Source: JAJZRJ01 sp040757055 (GTDB lineage Bacteria > Desulfobacterota > Desulfobulbia > Desulfobulbales > Desulfurivibrionaceae). From it: a DNA stretch of 64,000 nt. Where the stretch lies: the NCBI GenBank assembly GCA_040757055.1, contig JBFLXY010000004.1, positions 1 to 64,000 on the forward strand, written 5' to 3'. Shown here in pieces: positions 41,942 through 52,283 of the stretch. The notes beneath the pieces were generated by a model. That model did not search any database. It was given only the letters and a program-made list of their open reading frames with translations, and was not told the DNA's origin. Each line of letters begins with the position of its first letter. Position 1 is the stretch's first letter. Made by a program: the position numbers and the translations under genes.

Positions 41942-43126
41942 GTGAAAGGAATCTTGGGAAAGGGTGTGTGGAAATTCGCCGCGGCCGCGGTCTGCGCCGC
42001 CAGCCTCATCGCCCCGGCCATAAGCCGGGCGGAGACCATCAAGGTGGGCGCCATCCTGGCGGTGACCGGCCCGGCTTCGTTCCTGGGCGGCCCCGAGGCG
42101 CGTACCTTGGAGATGCTGACCGAAGAGATCAACGCCAAGGGCGGCATCAAGGGCAACAAGATCCAGCTCATTGTCAAGGATTCCGGCGGCAGCCCGGAAA
42201 AGGCCATCTCGTTTGCCAAGCAGCTCATCGAGGAGGAGAAGGTCTTTGCCATCCTCGGGCCCTCCACCAGCGGCGAGACCCTGAAGATCAAGAACATCGC
42301 CGAGGAGGGCAAGACCATCCTGCTCTCCTGCGCCGCGGCCGAGCTGATCGTCAACCCGGTGGCCAAGTATGTCTTCAAGACCCCGCAGAAGGACGACTTC
42401 GTGGCCCAGAAGATCTTCGCCACCATGAAGGAGATGGGCATCACCAGGATCGCGGTGGTCAGCAGCAACACCGGCTTTGGCCAGGCCGGCAAGGCGCAGC
42501 TCGCCGAGGCGGCCCCGAAATTCGGCATCCAGATCCTGGAGAATGAGGTGTACGACAGCAAGGCCACCGATCTTTCCGCGGTCATCGCCAAGCTCAAGGC
42601 CAATGCCGAGGTGCAGGCGCTGATCAACTGGTCCATCGAGCCGGCTCAGTCCATCGTGCTCAAGAACGCCCGCCAGGCGGGGTGGAATGTGCCGATCTTC
42701 CAGAGCCACGGCTTTGGCAACATCGAGTACGTCAAGGCCGCCGGCGCCGCTGCCGAGGGGGTCATTTTCCCGGCCGGCCGCCTGCTCATCGCCGACCAGC
42801 TGCCGAAGAACCACCCGCAGAAAGCGGTCCTCTCGGCATACAAGAAGAACTACGAGACCCGCTTCAAGGAAGAAGCCAGCACCTTTGGCGGCCATGCCTA
42901 TGACGCCCTCATGATCCTCGTCCGGGCCATCGAGCAGGCCGGCACCGACCGCGAAAAGGTGCGCACCGCCATCGAGAACATGAAGGGCTTTGTCGGCACC
43001 GGCGGCGTCTTCAACTTCTCGGCCACGGACCACAACGGTCTGGACCTGGAATCGGTGGCCATGCTCACCGTGAAGAACGGCAAGTTCGTGCCCTACGCCG
43101 CGGCCCAGCCGAAAAAGAAGAAGTAG
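41942..43126 (+). CDS. livJ: Branched-chain amino acid ABC transporter, periplasmic binding protein (LivJ-like)
   Basis: 394 aa from GTG (AAGGAGG upstream). Sec signal peptide (residues 1-~29, I-S-R-A-E), then the LivJ/LivK fold: I-K-V-G-A-I-L-A-V-T-G-P-A-S and S-G-G-S-P-E-K-A. The ligand could be branched-chain or aromatic amino acids. It is followed by a hairpin before livH, so it may be made in excess of the permease. Confidence 0.9.
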   Translation: MKGILGKGVWKFAAAAVCAASLIAPAISRAETIKVGAILAVTGPASFLGGPEARTLEMLTEEINAKGGIKGNKIQLIVKDSGGSPEKAISFAKQLIEEEKVFAILGPSTSGETLKIKNIAEEGKTILLSCAAAELIVNPVAKYVFKTPQKDDFVAQKIFATMKEMGITRIAVVSSNTGFGQAGKAQLAEAAPKFGIQILENEVYDSKATDLSAVIAKLKANAEVQALINWSIEPAQSIVLKNARQAGWNVPIFQSHGFGNIEYVKAAGAAAEGVIFPAGRLLIADQLPKNHPQKAVLSAYKKNYETRFKEEASTFGGHAYDALMILVRAIEQAGTDREKVRTAIENMKGFVGTGGVFNFSATDHNGLDLESVAMLTVKNGKFVPYAAAQPKKKK

Positions 43127-43150
43127 AAACGTAACGATCCCAGGAAACGA

Positions 43151-43180
43151 AACGCCGCCGGACGCGGGCCCGGCGGCGTT
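43151..43180 (+). terminator. Hairpin between livJ and livH
   Basis: AACGCCGCCGG (43151-43161) pairs with CCGGCGGCGTT (43170-43180), 11-bp G+C-rich stem, followed by TCGTTG with no long T-run. Probably a partial terminator or mRNA stabiliser that sets a higher level of the binding protein than of the permease. Confidence 0.65.
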
Positions 43181-43193
43181 TCGTTGTCGCCCC

Positions 43194-44084
43194 ATGACCT
43201 TCGAACTCTTTGTCCAATACCTGATGGCCGGCGTCACCTATGGCTTCATCTACGCCATCGTGGCCATCGGCTTCAACATCATCTACAACACCACCGGCAT
43301 CATCAATTTCGCCCAGGGCGAGTTCGTGATGTTGGGCGGCATGCTGGCCATTTCCCTCCACGGCCTCATGCCGCTGCCCTTGGCCATTGCGCTGGCGGTG
43401 GCCATCACCATGCTGGTCGGGGCGCTGCTTGAAATCACCTTCATCCGCTGGCTCGACCGGCCTTCGGTGCTCAGGATGATCATCATCACCATCGGGCTCT
43501 CCATCCTCATCCGCGAGGTGGCGCTCCACGCCTGGGGTGAGTCGGTGCGGGCGCTGCCCTATTTCTACGGCAACGAGATCACCGCCATCAACATCATGGG
43601 GGCGCGGGTCTCGCCGCAGATCCTCTGGGTCATCGGTGCCTGCTCCCTCATGGTCGGGGCCTTGAGCCTCTTCTTCCGCTACACCCTGCTCGGCCAGGAG
43701 ATGCGGGCCTGCGCCGCCAACCGCATGGCCGCCACCCTCTGCGGCATCAACCCGCGCAACATGGTGACCTTCTCCTTCATGCTCTCCGCCGGCATCGGCG
43801 CCCTGGCCGGGGCGGTAATGAGCCCCATCACCTACACGGAATACTCCATCGGTACCGGCCTGGCGATCAAGGGCTTCACAGTGGCCATCTTGGGCGGCCT
43901 GGGCAGCAGCATGGCCGCCGTGGCCGCCGGCCTCCTGCTCGGCATCATCGAGGCCTTCAGCGTCAGCGTGCTGCCCCTGGCCTTCCAGGACGCCATCGCC
44001 ATCGCCATCCTGCTCATCATCCTTTTTGTCCGGCCCCACGGCCTGTTCGGCAAAAAGGAAGCGGCCGGACTCAAGGAGTTCTAG
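43194..44084 (+). CDS. livH: Branched-chain amino acid ABC transporter permease LivH
   Basis: 296 aa, about eight hydrophobic helices. Family motifs: Y-N-T-T-G-I-I-N-F-A-Q-G-E-F near 30 and the cytoplasmic coupling loop A-C-A-A-N-R-M-A-A-T-L-C-G-I-N near 180. No Shine-Dalgarno is seen before the ATG; the hairpin ends only 13 nt upstream. Confidence 0.93.
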   Translation: MTFELFVQYLMAGVTYGFIYAIVAIGFNIIYNTTGIINFAQGEFVMLGGMLAISLHGLMPLPLAIALAVAITMLVGALLEITFIRWLDRPSVLRMIIITIGLSILIREVALHAWGESVRALPYFYGNEITAINIMGARVSPQILWVIGACSLMVGALSLFFRYTLLGQEMRACAANRMAATLCGINPRNMVTFSFMLSAGIGALAGAVMSPITYTEYSIGTGLAIKGFTVAILGGLGSSMAAVAAGLLLGIIEAFSVSVLPLAFQDAIAIAILLIILFVRPHGLFGKKEAAGLKEF

Positions 44085-44088
44085 GACA

Positions 44089-45142
44089 ATGGCCCGCTCG
44101 CTGCCCCTCGCTCTTCTCGCTTTCCTGGTAATCGTGGTCCAGCAGGTCACCCAGTGGACCGAAACCACCTACTATCTGACCCAACTCACCATGACCGCCT
44201 ACTATTCGCTGGTCATCGTCGGGCTCTGCCTGCTCATGGGCTATGCCGGCCAGATTTCCCTCGGCCATGCCGGGTTTTTCGCCATCGGCGGCTATCTCTC
44301 CGCCATGCTCACCACCCACGACCTGACCCCCCATCAGGGGCTGGCCACGATCAAGGTTCTCGACGCCCTCGGTCTGCTCACCACCCGGCAGGATATCTTC
44401 GGCGCCGCGATCCTCCACTTCACGCCCTGGGCCGCCTGCATCACCGCCGTGCTCACCGCGGCCCTCATCGCCTTCTGCCTCGGCATCCCGGTCCTGAAAC
44501 TCAAGGGCCACTATCTGGCCATGGCCACCCTGGGCTTCGGCATCATCATCTACCGGGTAGCCCTGGCCAGCCGCCTCTTCGGCGAGGCGGACGGCATCTC
44601 CGAGGTGCCGGGATTCACCCTGCTGCCGGGCCTCACAGTAAGCGGCGATTTTGCCTCCCGTACCAGCAACTATTACATCGCCTGGGCCATAGTGCTGCTG
44701 GCCATGCTGCTGCTGTCGAACCTGATCCACTCCCGGATCGGCCGGGCCCTGCGCGCCATCCACGGCTCCGAGGAGGCAGCCCGCGCCATGGGGGTGGACA
44801 CCGCCCGCTGCAAGCTGCAGACCTTCGTGTTGAGCGCGGTGCTGGCCGCGGTGGCCGGCGTCTTTCTCACCCATTTCAACGGCGGCATCGGCCCCTCCGA
44901 GGCGGGGATCATGAAGTCGGTGCGCTATGTGGCCATCGTCGCCATCGGCGGCATGGCCAACCTCTGGGGCGCACTGACCATGGGGGTGGTACTCAACTTC
45001 CTCTCCCTGCGCGGCTTCTTCGGCACCTACGACGACGCGGTCTTCGGCATCATTCTCATCGCCATCATGCTTTTTGCTCCGCACGGTCTTCTGCACCGCG
45101 GCATCCTGCGCGAACTCAAAACCCTCTTCCGGAAGGACGACC

Positions 45143-45156
<14 letters not shown>
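44089..45156 (+). CDS. livM: Branched-chain amino acid ABC transporter permease LivM
   Basis: 355 aa, about ten helices. Contains L-C-L-L-M-G-Y-A-G-Q-I-S-L-G-H-A-G-F and G-L-A-M-A-T-L-G-F family segments and the E-E-A-A-R-A-M-G-V coupling loop. ATG at 44089 lies 4 nt after the livH stop. The end overlaps livG by 14 bp. Confidence 0.92.
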
Positions 45157-45899
<743 letters not shown>

Positions 45900-45913
<14 letters not shown>

Positions 45914-46619
45914 GAACCTGGAGGCCGGCTACGGCAAGCTGCGGGTCCTGAAGCGCATCTCGCTCCACGTGAACCCCGGCGAGATCGTGACCCTCATCGG
46001 CGCCAACGGGGCGGGCAAGACCACCCTGCTTTCCACCATCACCGGCCTCATCCGCGCCTCGGCCGGCGAAATCCGGCTCCAGGGCGAAAACATCGAACGG
46101 GTCCAGGCGGAAAAAATCGTGGCCCGCGGCTGCTCTCTGGTCCCGGAAGGACGCCAGGTCTTTGCCACCATGAGCGTGCGCGAGAATCTGGTGCTGGGCG
46201 GCTATGTGCAGTACCGCAGCAAGGGCTACGATCTGGCGGCGGAACTGGACAAGATATATGCCCTTTTCCCGGTGCTGGCCGAACGCAAAGAACAACTGGC
46301 CGGGACGCTCTCCGGCGGCGAGCAGCAGATGCTGGCCATGGGCCGGGCGCTCATGGCCAGGCCGTCGCTCATCATGCTGGACGAGCCCTCCACCGGGCTC
46401 GCCCCGCTCATCGTCAAGAATATCTTCCAGATCATCACCCGGATGCGGGACGAAGGCAACACGGTGCTGCTCATCGAGCAGAACGCCAAGGCGGCGCTCA
46501 AGATCGCGGACCGCGGCTACGTGATGGAGACCGGCAAGATCATCGTGGAGGGCGCGGCAGACGAACTCCTGGCCAACAAGGACGTGCAGCGCGCCTATCT
46601 CGGCCGGGACGTGGAATAA
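45900..46619 (+). CDS. livF: Branched-chain amino acid ABC transporter ATPase LivF
   Basis: 239 aa. Walker A G-A-N-G-A-G-K-T-T (about 38), signature L-S-G-G-E-Q-Q, Walker B L-I-M-L-D-E-P-S, and V-P-E-G-R-Q-V-F typical of LivF. GGGGGAGG precedes the ATG, which lies inside livG. Confidence 0.94.
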
Positions 46620-46635
46620 CCTAAGGAGGGAGGCT

Positions 46636-47934
46636 ATGTACTGGGAACAGGAATACGAATGCATGACCCGCGACGACCTGCAGCAGCTGCAGCTGGAGCG
46701 CCTCCAGTCCACGCTCTTCCGGGTCGCCACCCATGTGCCCTTCTACCGCCAGAAGTTCAAGGAGCTGGGCATCGACCCGGACGGCTTCCGCTCCCTTGAC
46801 GAGTTGAAGAGCCTGCCCTTCACCACCAAGCAGGACCTGCGCGACAACTACCCCTACGGCCTCTTTGCCGTGCCGCTGCGCGACGTGGTGCGGGTGCACG
46901 CCTCCTCCGGCACCACCGGCCAGGCCACGGTGGTGGGCTACACCGCCAACGACATCAAGCGCTGGTCCAACCTGACCGCTCGGGTGCTCACCGCCGCCGG
47001 GGTCACCAAGGACGACGTGGTGCAGATCGCCTTTGGCTACGGCATGTTCACCGGCGGCTTCGGCCTCCATTACGGGGCGGAACGGGTGGGGGCCTCGGTC
47101 ATCCCGATCTCGAGCGGCAACACCAAGCGCCAGCTCCAGATCATGCAGGATTTCCGCACCACCGCCCTGGTCTGCACCCCGAGCTACGCCCTGCTGCTCG
47201 CCGACGCCATGGAGGAGATGAACCTCAACCGCAATGCCCTCTGCCTCAAATACGGCCTCTTCGGCGGCGAGCCGTGGTCCGAGGCGATGCGGGCCGAAAT
47301 CCAGAACCGGCTCAACATCATCGCCACCGACAACTACGGCCTCTCCGAGGTGATGGGCCCCGGCGTGGCCGGCGAATGCCAGGAACGCCACGGCCTGCAC
47401 CTCAACGAAGACCACTTCCTCGTCGAGGTGATCAACCCCGAGACCCTGGAGCCGGTGGCCCCCGGCGAAATCGGCGAACTGGTGATCACCACCCTGACCA
47501 AGGAAGCCTTCCCGGTGATCCGCTACCGGACCCGCGACCTCACCCGGCTGATCCCCGAGCCCTGCCCCTGCGGTCGCACCCTGACCCGCATGGAGCGGGT
47601 CCTGGGCCGCAGCGACGACATGCTCATCATCAAAGGCGTCAATGTCTATCCCTCGCAGATCGAGGCGGTGCTCTTCGAAATCGAGGGCACCAAGCCCCAC
47701 TACCAGATCGTGGTGGAGCGCGACGGCCGCCTGGACAAAATCACCGTGCTGGTGGAGGTGATCGAGTCGATCTTCTTCGACGAGATGAAGAAGCAGCGCC
47801 AGATGATCGACGAGATCAAGCGGCGGCTTGCTTCGGAACTGGGCATCGGCGTCGAGGTGAAACTCGTCGAGGAAAAGAGCCTGGAACGGAGCGAAGGCAA
47901 GGCGAAGCGGGTCATCGACAAACGAAAATTGTAA
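46636..47934 (+). CDS. Phenylacetate-CoA ligase family protein (AMP-forming), copy 2
   Basis: 432 aa, collinear with copy 1 at 40078: H-A-S-S-G-T-T-G-Q-A-T, N-Y-G-L-S-E-V-M-G-P and G-R-S-D-D-M-L-I-I-K-G. The two differ throughout, so they are old paralogues rather than a recent duplication, and may prefer different acids. AAGGAGGGAGG before the ATG is the strongest ribosome-binding site in the operon. Confidence 0.88.
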   Translation: MYWEQEYECMTRDDLQQLQLERLQSTLFRVATHVPFYRQKFKELGIDPDGFRSLDELKSLPFTTKQDLRDNYPYGLFAVPLRDVVRVHASSGTTGQATVVGYTANDIKRWSNLTARVLTAAGVTKDDVVQIAFGYGMFTGGFGLHYGAERVGASVIPISSGNTKRQLQIMQDFRTTALVCTPSYALLLADAMEEMNLNRNALCLKYGLFGGEPWSEAMRAEIQNRLNIIATDNYGLSEVMGPGVAGECQERHGLHLNEDHFLVEVINPETLEPVAPGEIGELVITTLTKEAFPVIRYRTRDLTRLIPEPCPCGRTLTRMERVLGRSDDMLIIKGVNVYPSQIEAVLFEIEGTKPHYQIVVERDGRLDKITVLVEVIESIFFDEMKKQRQMIDEIKRRLASELGIGVEVKLVEEKSLERSEGKAKRVIDKRKL

Positions 47935-47935
47935 A

Positions 47936-48050
47936 AGCAGAATACAGGAGTCGGAACACAGGAATCAGAATGTACTGATTGCCGCTTCTCACTCCTGACT
48001 CCTGACTCCTGATTTCTGACTTCTAGATTCTGATTTCTGATTCCCCAAAA
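47936..48050. repeat. Heptamer-type intergenic repeat (paaK-aminotransferase spacer)
   Basis: The longest copy. Left half AGAATACAGGAGTCGG and AATCAGAAT; right half has three CTCCTGA units in a row followed by TTTCTGA, CTTCTAGA, TTCTGA and TTTCTGA. The units are about 7 nt. Left and right are inverted, so the RNA can fold. Same type as 5888, 6835 and 41389. Confidence 0.75.
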
Positions 48051-48062
48051 CGAGGATACTCC

Positions 48063-49235
48063 ATGGCTATCTCACAGAAGATGACCGCCTTTGCCGAACG
48101 CGCCTCCTGGATCCGCAAGATGTTCGAGGAGGGCGCGAAACTGAAGGCCCAGTACGGCGCGGACCAGGTCTGCGACTTCAGCCTCGGCAACCCCGACCTC
48201 CCGCCGCCAACCCAGTATCTCGATGCGGTGCGCAAGGTGCTGGCCGCCGAAGGGCCAGGCACCCATGGCTACATGGCCAACAGCGGCTATCCCTTTGTCC
48301 GCGCGGCAGTGGCCAGGCAGATCAGCAGCGAGCAGGGGCTCACCGTCGGTGCCGACGATCTCTTAATGACCGTGGGCGCGGCCGGCGCCATCAACGTCAC
48401 CATGAAGGCGCTCCTCGACCCTGGCGACGAGGTCATCATCCTCGCCCCCTTCTTTGTCGAGTACAACTTCTACGTGGACAACCACGGCGGGGTGACCAAG
48501 ATCGTCAACACCGCGCCGGACTTCAGCCTCGACCTCGATGCCATCGCGGCGGCCATCACGACGAAGACCAAGGCGATCATCATCAACAGCCCCAACAACC
48601 CCACCGGCCAGATATACTCCGCCGCGGAACTGGCGGGACTCGCCGCGGTGCTTGAGAAGGCGCCGCAGACCATCTACCTCGTGGCCGACGAGCCCTACCG
48701 CAAAATCGTCTACGACAACCACACCGTCCCCAGCGTCTTTGCCGCCTACGCCAACAGCATCATCGTCTCTTCCTACTCCAAGGACCTCTCGCTGCCCGGC
48801 GAACGCATCGGCTACATCGCGGTGCATCCGGCCATCGAGGGCAAGGCGCAGCTCCTCGGTGCCATGACCCTGGCCAACCGCATCCTGGGCTTTGTCAACG
48901 CCCCGGCCTTCATGCAGCGAGTGGTGGCGGAACTGCAGGGGGTGACGGTGGACTGCTCGATCTACACCCGGCGGCGGGAACTCTTCTGCCGGGTGCTTTC
49001 CGAGGCAGGCTACGAGTTCGTGCCGCCCAAGGGCGCCTTCTACCTTTTCCCCAAGTCGCCCATGGCCGATGATGCCGCCTTTGTCGCCCTGCTGGCCGAG
49101 CAGAAAATCCTCGGCGTACCGGGCCGGGGTTTCGGCCTGCCGGGCTATTTCCGCCTCGCCTTCTGCGTAGAAGATACGGTAATCGAGCGCTCGGCCGCCG
49201 GCTTCAAAGCCGCCCTGGCCGCGGCCCGGCGCTAA
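48063..49235 (+). CDS. PLP-dependent aminotransferase, class I/II (aspartate aminotransferase fold)
   Basis: 390 aa. N-S-P-N-N-P-T-G (about 177), D-E-P-Y-R (about 208) and the PLP lysine in S-S-Y-S-K-D-L-S (about 241). The N-terminal helix (S-W-I-R-K-M-F-E-E-G) marks a subfamily common in anaerobes. In this operon it should convert an imported amino acid to the 2-oxoacid used by IOR. Aromatic or branched-chain specificity is an inference from neighbours. The ATG at 48063 has GAGGATA upstream. Confidence 0.85.
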   Translation: MAISQKMTAFAERASWIRKMFEEGAKLKAQYGADQVCDFSLGNPDLPPPTQYLDAVRKVLAAEGPGTHGYMANSGYPFVRAAVARQISSEQGLTVGADDLLMTVGAAGAINVTMKALLDPGDEVIILAPFFVEYNFYVDNHGGVTKIVNTAPDFSLDLDAIAAAITTKTKAIIINSPNNPTGQIYSAAELAGLAAVLEKAPQTIYLVADEPYRKIVYDNHTVPSVFAAYANSIIVSSYSKDLSLPGERIGYIAVHPAIEGKAQLLGAMTLANRILGFVNAPAFMQRVVAELQGVTVDCSIYTRRRELFCRVLSEAGYEFVPPKGAFYLFPKSPMADDAAFVALLAEQKILGVPGRGFGLPGYFRLAFCVEDTVIERSAAGFKAALAAARR

Positions 49236-49241
49236 CCCAGG

Positions 49242-50474
49242 ATGACGACCCCGCCGCCTGGCCGGCTCCATTACGGCTGGCACATCGTCTGGAGCGGCAC
49301 CCTCTGCGTCTTTGCCGCCTTGGGACTGGGCCGCTTCGCTCTCGGCATGCTGCTGCCGGCCATGGGCAAGGATCTGGCGCTCTCCTACGCCCAGATGGGC
49401 TCCATCGGCACCTGCAACTTCGCCGGCTATCTGGTGGCGGTGCTGCTCTGCGGGATGCTGGCCGAACGCTTCGGCCAGCGCCGGGTCATTTCTCTGGCGC
49501 TCCTGCTCACCGGCAGTTCCATGCTGCTGATCAGCCGGACCACCTCCTACCCACTGGTGCTGTTGCTCTACACCCTTACCGGCATGGGCAGCGGCGCGGC
49601 CAACGTGCCGATGATGACCCTGGTTTCCTCCTGGTTCCGGCGCTCGGCCCGCGGCAAGGCCACGGGCTATGTGGTGATCGGCAGTGGTTTCGCGATTCTG
49701 CTGGCCGGCAAGCTGGTGCCATATCTCAACCAGAGCGCCGCCGAAGGCTGGCGGCTCAGCTGGCAGGTGCTGGGGTTGCTGGTGCTGGCCGTGGCATGCG
49801 TCTGCGCGACCGTGCTGCGCAACTCGCCGGCGAGCCTAGGGCTTGCGCCATACGGCGCCGGCGAAGGCCATCCCGCCGGGCCGACGTTGCCCAAGGCCGC
49901 ACCGTCGGCCCGCACGGTCCTCCATCTGGGCGCCATCTACTTTCTCTTCGGCTTCACCTATGTGATCTTCGCCACCTTCATCGTCACCGCCCTCATGCAG
50001 GACCACGGCGCCAGCGAAGCCGCCGCCGGCACCTTCTGGTCATGGGTCGGCGCCTTGAGCCTTTTGTCCGGTCCGGTTTTTGGCGGGCTCTCCGACCGCA
50101 TCGGCCGCAAAACTGCCCTCATGGTGGTCTTTGCCATGCAGACCGTGGCCTACCTGCTGGCCGCCCTCAAGCTGCCGCTGCCCTTTCTCTGGCTCTCCAT
50201 CGGCTGTTACGGACTGGTGGCATGGAGCATCCCCTCGATCATGGCGGCCCTGGTGGGCGACTATGCCGGCGACCGGGCTGGCCGGGTCTTCGGGGTCATC
50301 ACCTTCATCTTCGCCTGGGGGCAGATCAGCGGCCCGGCCATGGCCGGGTGGCTGGCCGAGGTGAGCGGCAGCTTCGCCAGCAGCTTCCTCATGGCCGCCG
50401 CCGGCACCGCTCTCGCCTTAGTGTTCGCCGCCTTCCTGCCGCGGCAGAACAGAACCCCCTTAGCAGGCCGTTGA
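49242..50474 (+). CDS. MFS transporter, YbfB/YjiJ-like
   Basis: 410 aa with twelve hydrophobic helices. Y-G-W-H-I-V at the N-terminus, G-L-G-R-F-A-L-G-M-L-L-P and the MFS loop G-G-L-S-D-R-I-G-R-K are visible. The substrate may be an amino or aromatic acid by operon context. The start is 6 nt after the aminotransferase stop; last gene of the island. Confidence 0.85.
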   Translation: MTTPPPGRLHYGWHIVWSGTLCVFAALGLGRFALGMLLPAMGKDLALSYAQMGSIGTCNFAGYLVAVLLCGMLAERFGQRRVISLALLLTGSSMLLISRTTSYPLVLLLYTLTGMGSGAANVPMMTLVSSWFRRSARGKATGYVVIGSGFAILLAGKLVPYLNQSAAEGWRLSWQVLGLLVLAVACVCATVLRNSPASLGLAPYGAGEGHPAGPTLPKAAPSARTVLHLGAIYFLFGFTYVIFATFIVTALMQDHGASEAAAGTFWSWVGALSLLSGPVFGGLSDRIGRKTALMVVFAMQTVAYLLAALKLPLPFLWLSIGCYGLVAWSIPSIMAALVGDYAGDRAGRVFGVITFIFAWGQISGPAMAGWLAEVSGSFASSFLMAAAGTALALVFAAFLPRQNRTPLAGR

Positions 50475-50570
50475 ACAACCTGTTTTTCGGCAGCCGGTTG
50501 TGAAACCCTCGGAATTCACTTCCGCGGGTTCCTGATTGAAAAAGGTCATGGATGACTTTTTCAATATCCT
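50471..50570. repeat. Three-hairpin intergenic element
   Basis: Three consecutive inverted repeats: ACAACC with GGTTGT, AACCC with GGGTT, and ATTGAAAAAGGTCAT (50535-50549) with ATGACTTTTTCAAT (50552-50565), the last a 14-bp stem with one bulge. Similar AACCTGTT/ATCCTGTT sequences flank it. It resembles a REP or MITE-type dispersed repeat and lies between convergent genes, where it may also terminate transcription. Confidence 0.5.
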
Positions 50571-50571
50571 G

Positions 50572-51378
50572 TTAGACGCTTCCCAGCAGACGGGCGGCGT
50601 TGTCGCCGAGAATCCCTGCCTCCTCCGCGGCATCCAGCCTCAACCCCTTGAGCAGTTCCACCACCTCCCCCTGATCCGCCCACGGCGAATCGGTGCCGAA
50701 AAGGACATACCCGGCCGGGTGGTTGCGGATCATCCGCCGCGCCCGCTCCGGGGCCAGGTACTGGAGGCTGTAAGAGATATCCATGTAGAGCGGCCGGCCG
50801 ATGAGCAGCTCCTCCACCGCGTCCCAGTCGTCCCAGGCGCCCAGGTGGGTGGCCACCAGCCTCAGCTGCGGCACCCGCTCGATCACCCGCACTATCCTTT
50901 CCGGGTCGCAGATGCGCTCCCGCGGAAAGCCGATGTCAAAGCCGGTGTGCATGACGAGGATCAGCCCGGCTGCGGCCATGGCCTCGTAGAGGGGCCACAT
51001 CCGCTCCTCATCCAGCACGAACTCCTGGTAGTAGGGATGCATCTTGATGCCCCAAAAACCGGCAGCCCGGATCGCGGCGATCTGGGCTGCCGCATCAGGA
51101 GCAGCCGGATGGATGGAAGGAAAGGGGATGATGCGGTCGGAACGGATGGCCTCAGACCAGGAAAGGATCGAGGCGAACTGCTCGGGCCGGGTGGCGATGG
51201 AACAGATGACGCTCTGGGCGATGCCGGCCCGGTCCATGCTGGCCAGCAGCGAATCGAGCCGGCCGTCAAGCAGGGCCTTTACCTCTCCGGCGTGCTCCAA
51301 CGCCGGAATGGCGCGGGCCGCCACCGGGTCGGGAAAGGCATGGGCGTGAAAATCGATGATACGGGGGGATAACGCCAT
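50572..51378 (-). CDS. Amidohydrolase-family (TIM-barrel) metal-dependent hydrolase
   Basis: 268 aa. I-I-D-F-H-A-H-A-F provides the HxH metal motif near residue 10. W-G-I-K-M-H-P-Y-Y, H-T-G-F-D and G-T-D-S-P-W follow, the order of the amidohydrolase_2 (ACMSD-like) family. AGGAG precedes the ATG. Substrate unknown. Confidence 0.85.
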   Translation of the reverse strand: MALSPRIIDFHAHAFPDPVAARAIPALEHAGEVKALLDGRLDSLLASMDRAGIAQSVICSIATRPEQFASILSWSEAIRSDRIIPFPSIHPAAPDAAAQIAAIRAAGFWGIKMHPYYQEFVLDEERMWPLYEAMAAAGLILVMHTGFDIGFPRERICDPERIVRVIERVPQLRLVATHLGAWDDWDAVEELLIGRPLYMDISYSLQYLAPERARRMIRNHPAGYVLFGTDSPWADQGEVVELLKGLRLDAAEEAGILGDNAARLLGSV

Positions 51379-51503
51379 GGGATGTTCTCCTTCGTGCGAA
51401 TCCGCCTTACTCTACCAGCTTCTTTCCCCTTTGCAACCCATTCGCCGGGGAGCGCTTGGAAACTTTGCCGCACAGAGGCGGGGCTCTTTGGTACATTAGG
51501 AGC

Positions 51504-52277
51504 ATGATGGAATCATCCACGCAGGATGCCACACTCACCTTTTGTGGCTGGCTTGGCGGACTCGTCGCCAGACGCCGGACGGAAGCGCCCGTCATCCGTT
51601 ACCCGGTGGCCCGCCGCGCCTCGGTGAAGGACGTGATCGAGGCCCTGGGCGTGCCCCACACCGAGATAGGCCAACTCACGGCCAATGGCCAGGAGATCGA
51701 TTTTGGCTACCTCCTGAACCCTGGCGACGCGCTCACCGTGGAGCCGCCCGTCCCGCCGGTGGACGTGACCAAACCCACCAGGTTGCGGCCGCAGCCCCTG
51801 CCAGCGGTGCGTTTTCTCATCGACCACAATGTGGCCAAGCTCGCCGCCCGGCTCCGCATGGCCGGCTTCGACACCCTGTTCAATCCGGAGTGGCACGACG
51901 AGACACTGGCCGAGGAATGCGGCCGCCAGCAGCGCATCCTCCTCACCCGCGATGTGCAGCTTTTGAAACGCAGGGCGGTGGACCACGGCCATCTGGTGCG
52001 GGAGGAGCAGCCGACCAGGCAACTCGCTGAGATTCTCCACTTCTACGGCCTCGCCGCACAGGTGATCCCCTTTGGCCGCTGCCTGCGCTGCAACGCGGTG
52101 TTGCATGAGGTGGCCAAGGCGGAGATCATGCAGCACCTTGAGCCGCTCACCAAAAAGTATTACCATAGCTTCCGCCGCTGCCCCGGCTGCGGCCGGATTT
52201 ACTGGGCCGGCTCGCACCACGCCAGGATGGTCCGCCTGCTGGCCGAATTGAACCGCTACCAACCACTGCCGTACTGA
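51504..52277 (+). CDS. Mut7-C RNase (PIN-like) with N-terminal ubiquitin-like domain and C-terminal zinc ribbon
   Basis: 257 aa. Residues ~8-85 are a beta-grasp Mut7-C-associated ubiquitin domain (ends P-G-D-A-L-T-V). From ~100 the Mut7-C nuclease: F-L-I-D-H-N-V with the first Asp, L-A-E-E-C-G-R-Q-Q-R-I-L-L-T-R-D-V with another. C-x-x-C pairs (C-L-R-C-N, C-P-G-C-G) form the zinc ribbon. ATG at 51504 with TTAGGAG upstream; hrpB follows after 6 bp. The TACATT ending 6 nt before the ATG may be its -10. Confidence 0.85.
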   Translation: MMESSTQDATLTFCGWLGGLVARRRTEAPVIRYPVARRASVKDVIEALGVPHTEIGQLTANGQEIDFGYLLNPGDALTVEPPVPPVDVTKPTRLRPQPLPAVRFLIDHNVAKLAARLRMAGFDTLFNPEWHDETLAEECGRQQRILLTRDVQLLKRRAVDHGHLVREEQPTRQLAEILHFYGLAAQVIPFGRCLRCNAVLHEVAKAEIMQHLEPLTKKYYHSFRRCPGCGRIYWAGSHHARMVRLLAELNRYQPLPY

Positions 52278-52283
52278 GATCGT

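Noticed and set aside
47936..48050. CRISPR array
   Set aside because: The repeats are ~7 nt, contiguous and degenerate, without spacers, and no cas gene is present.
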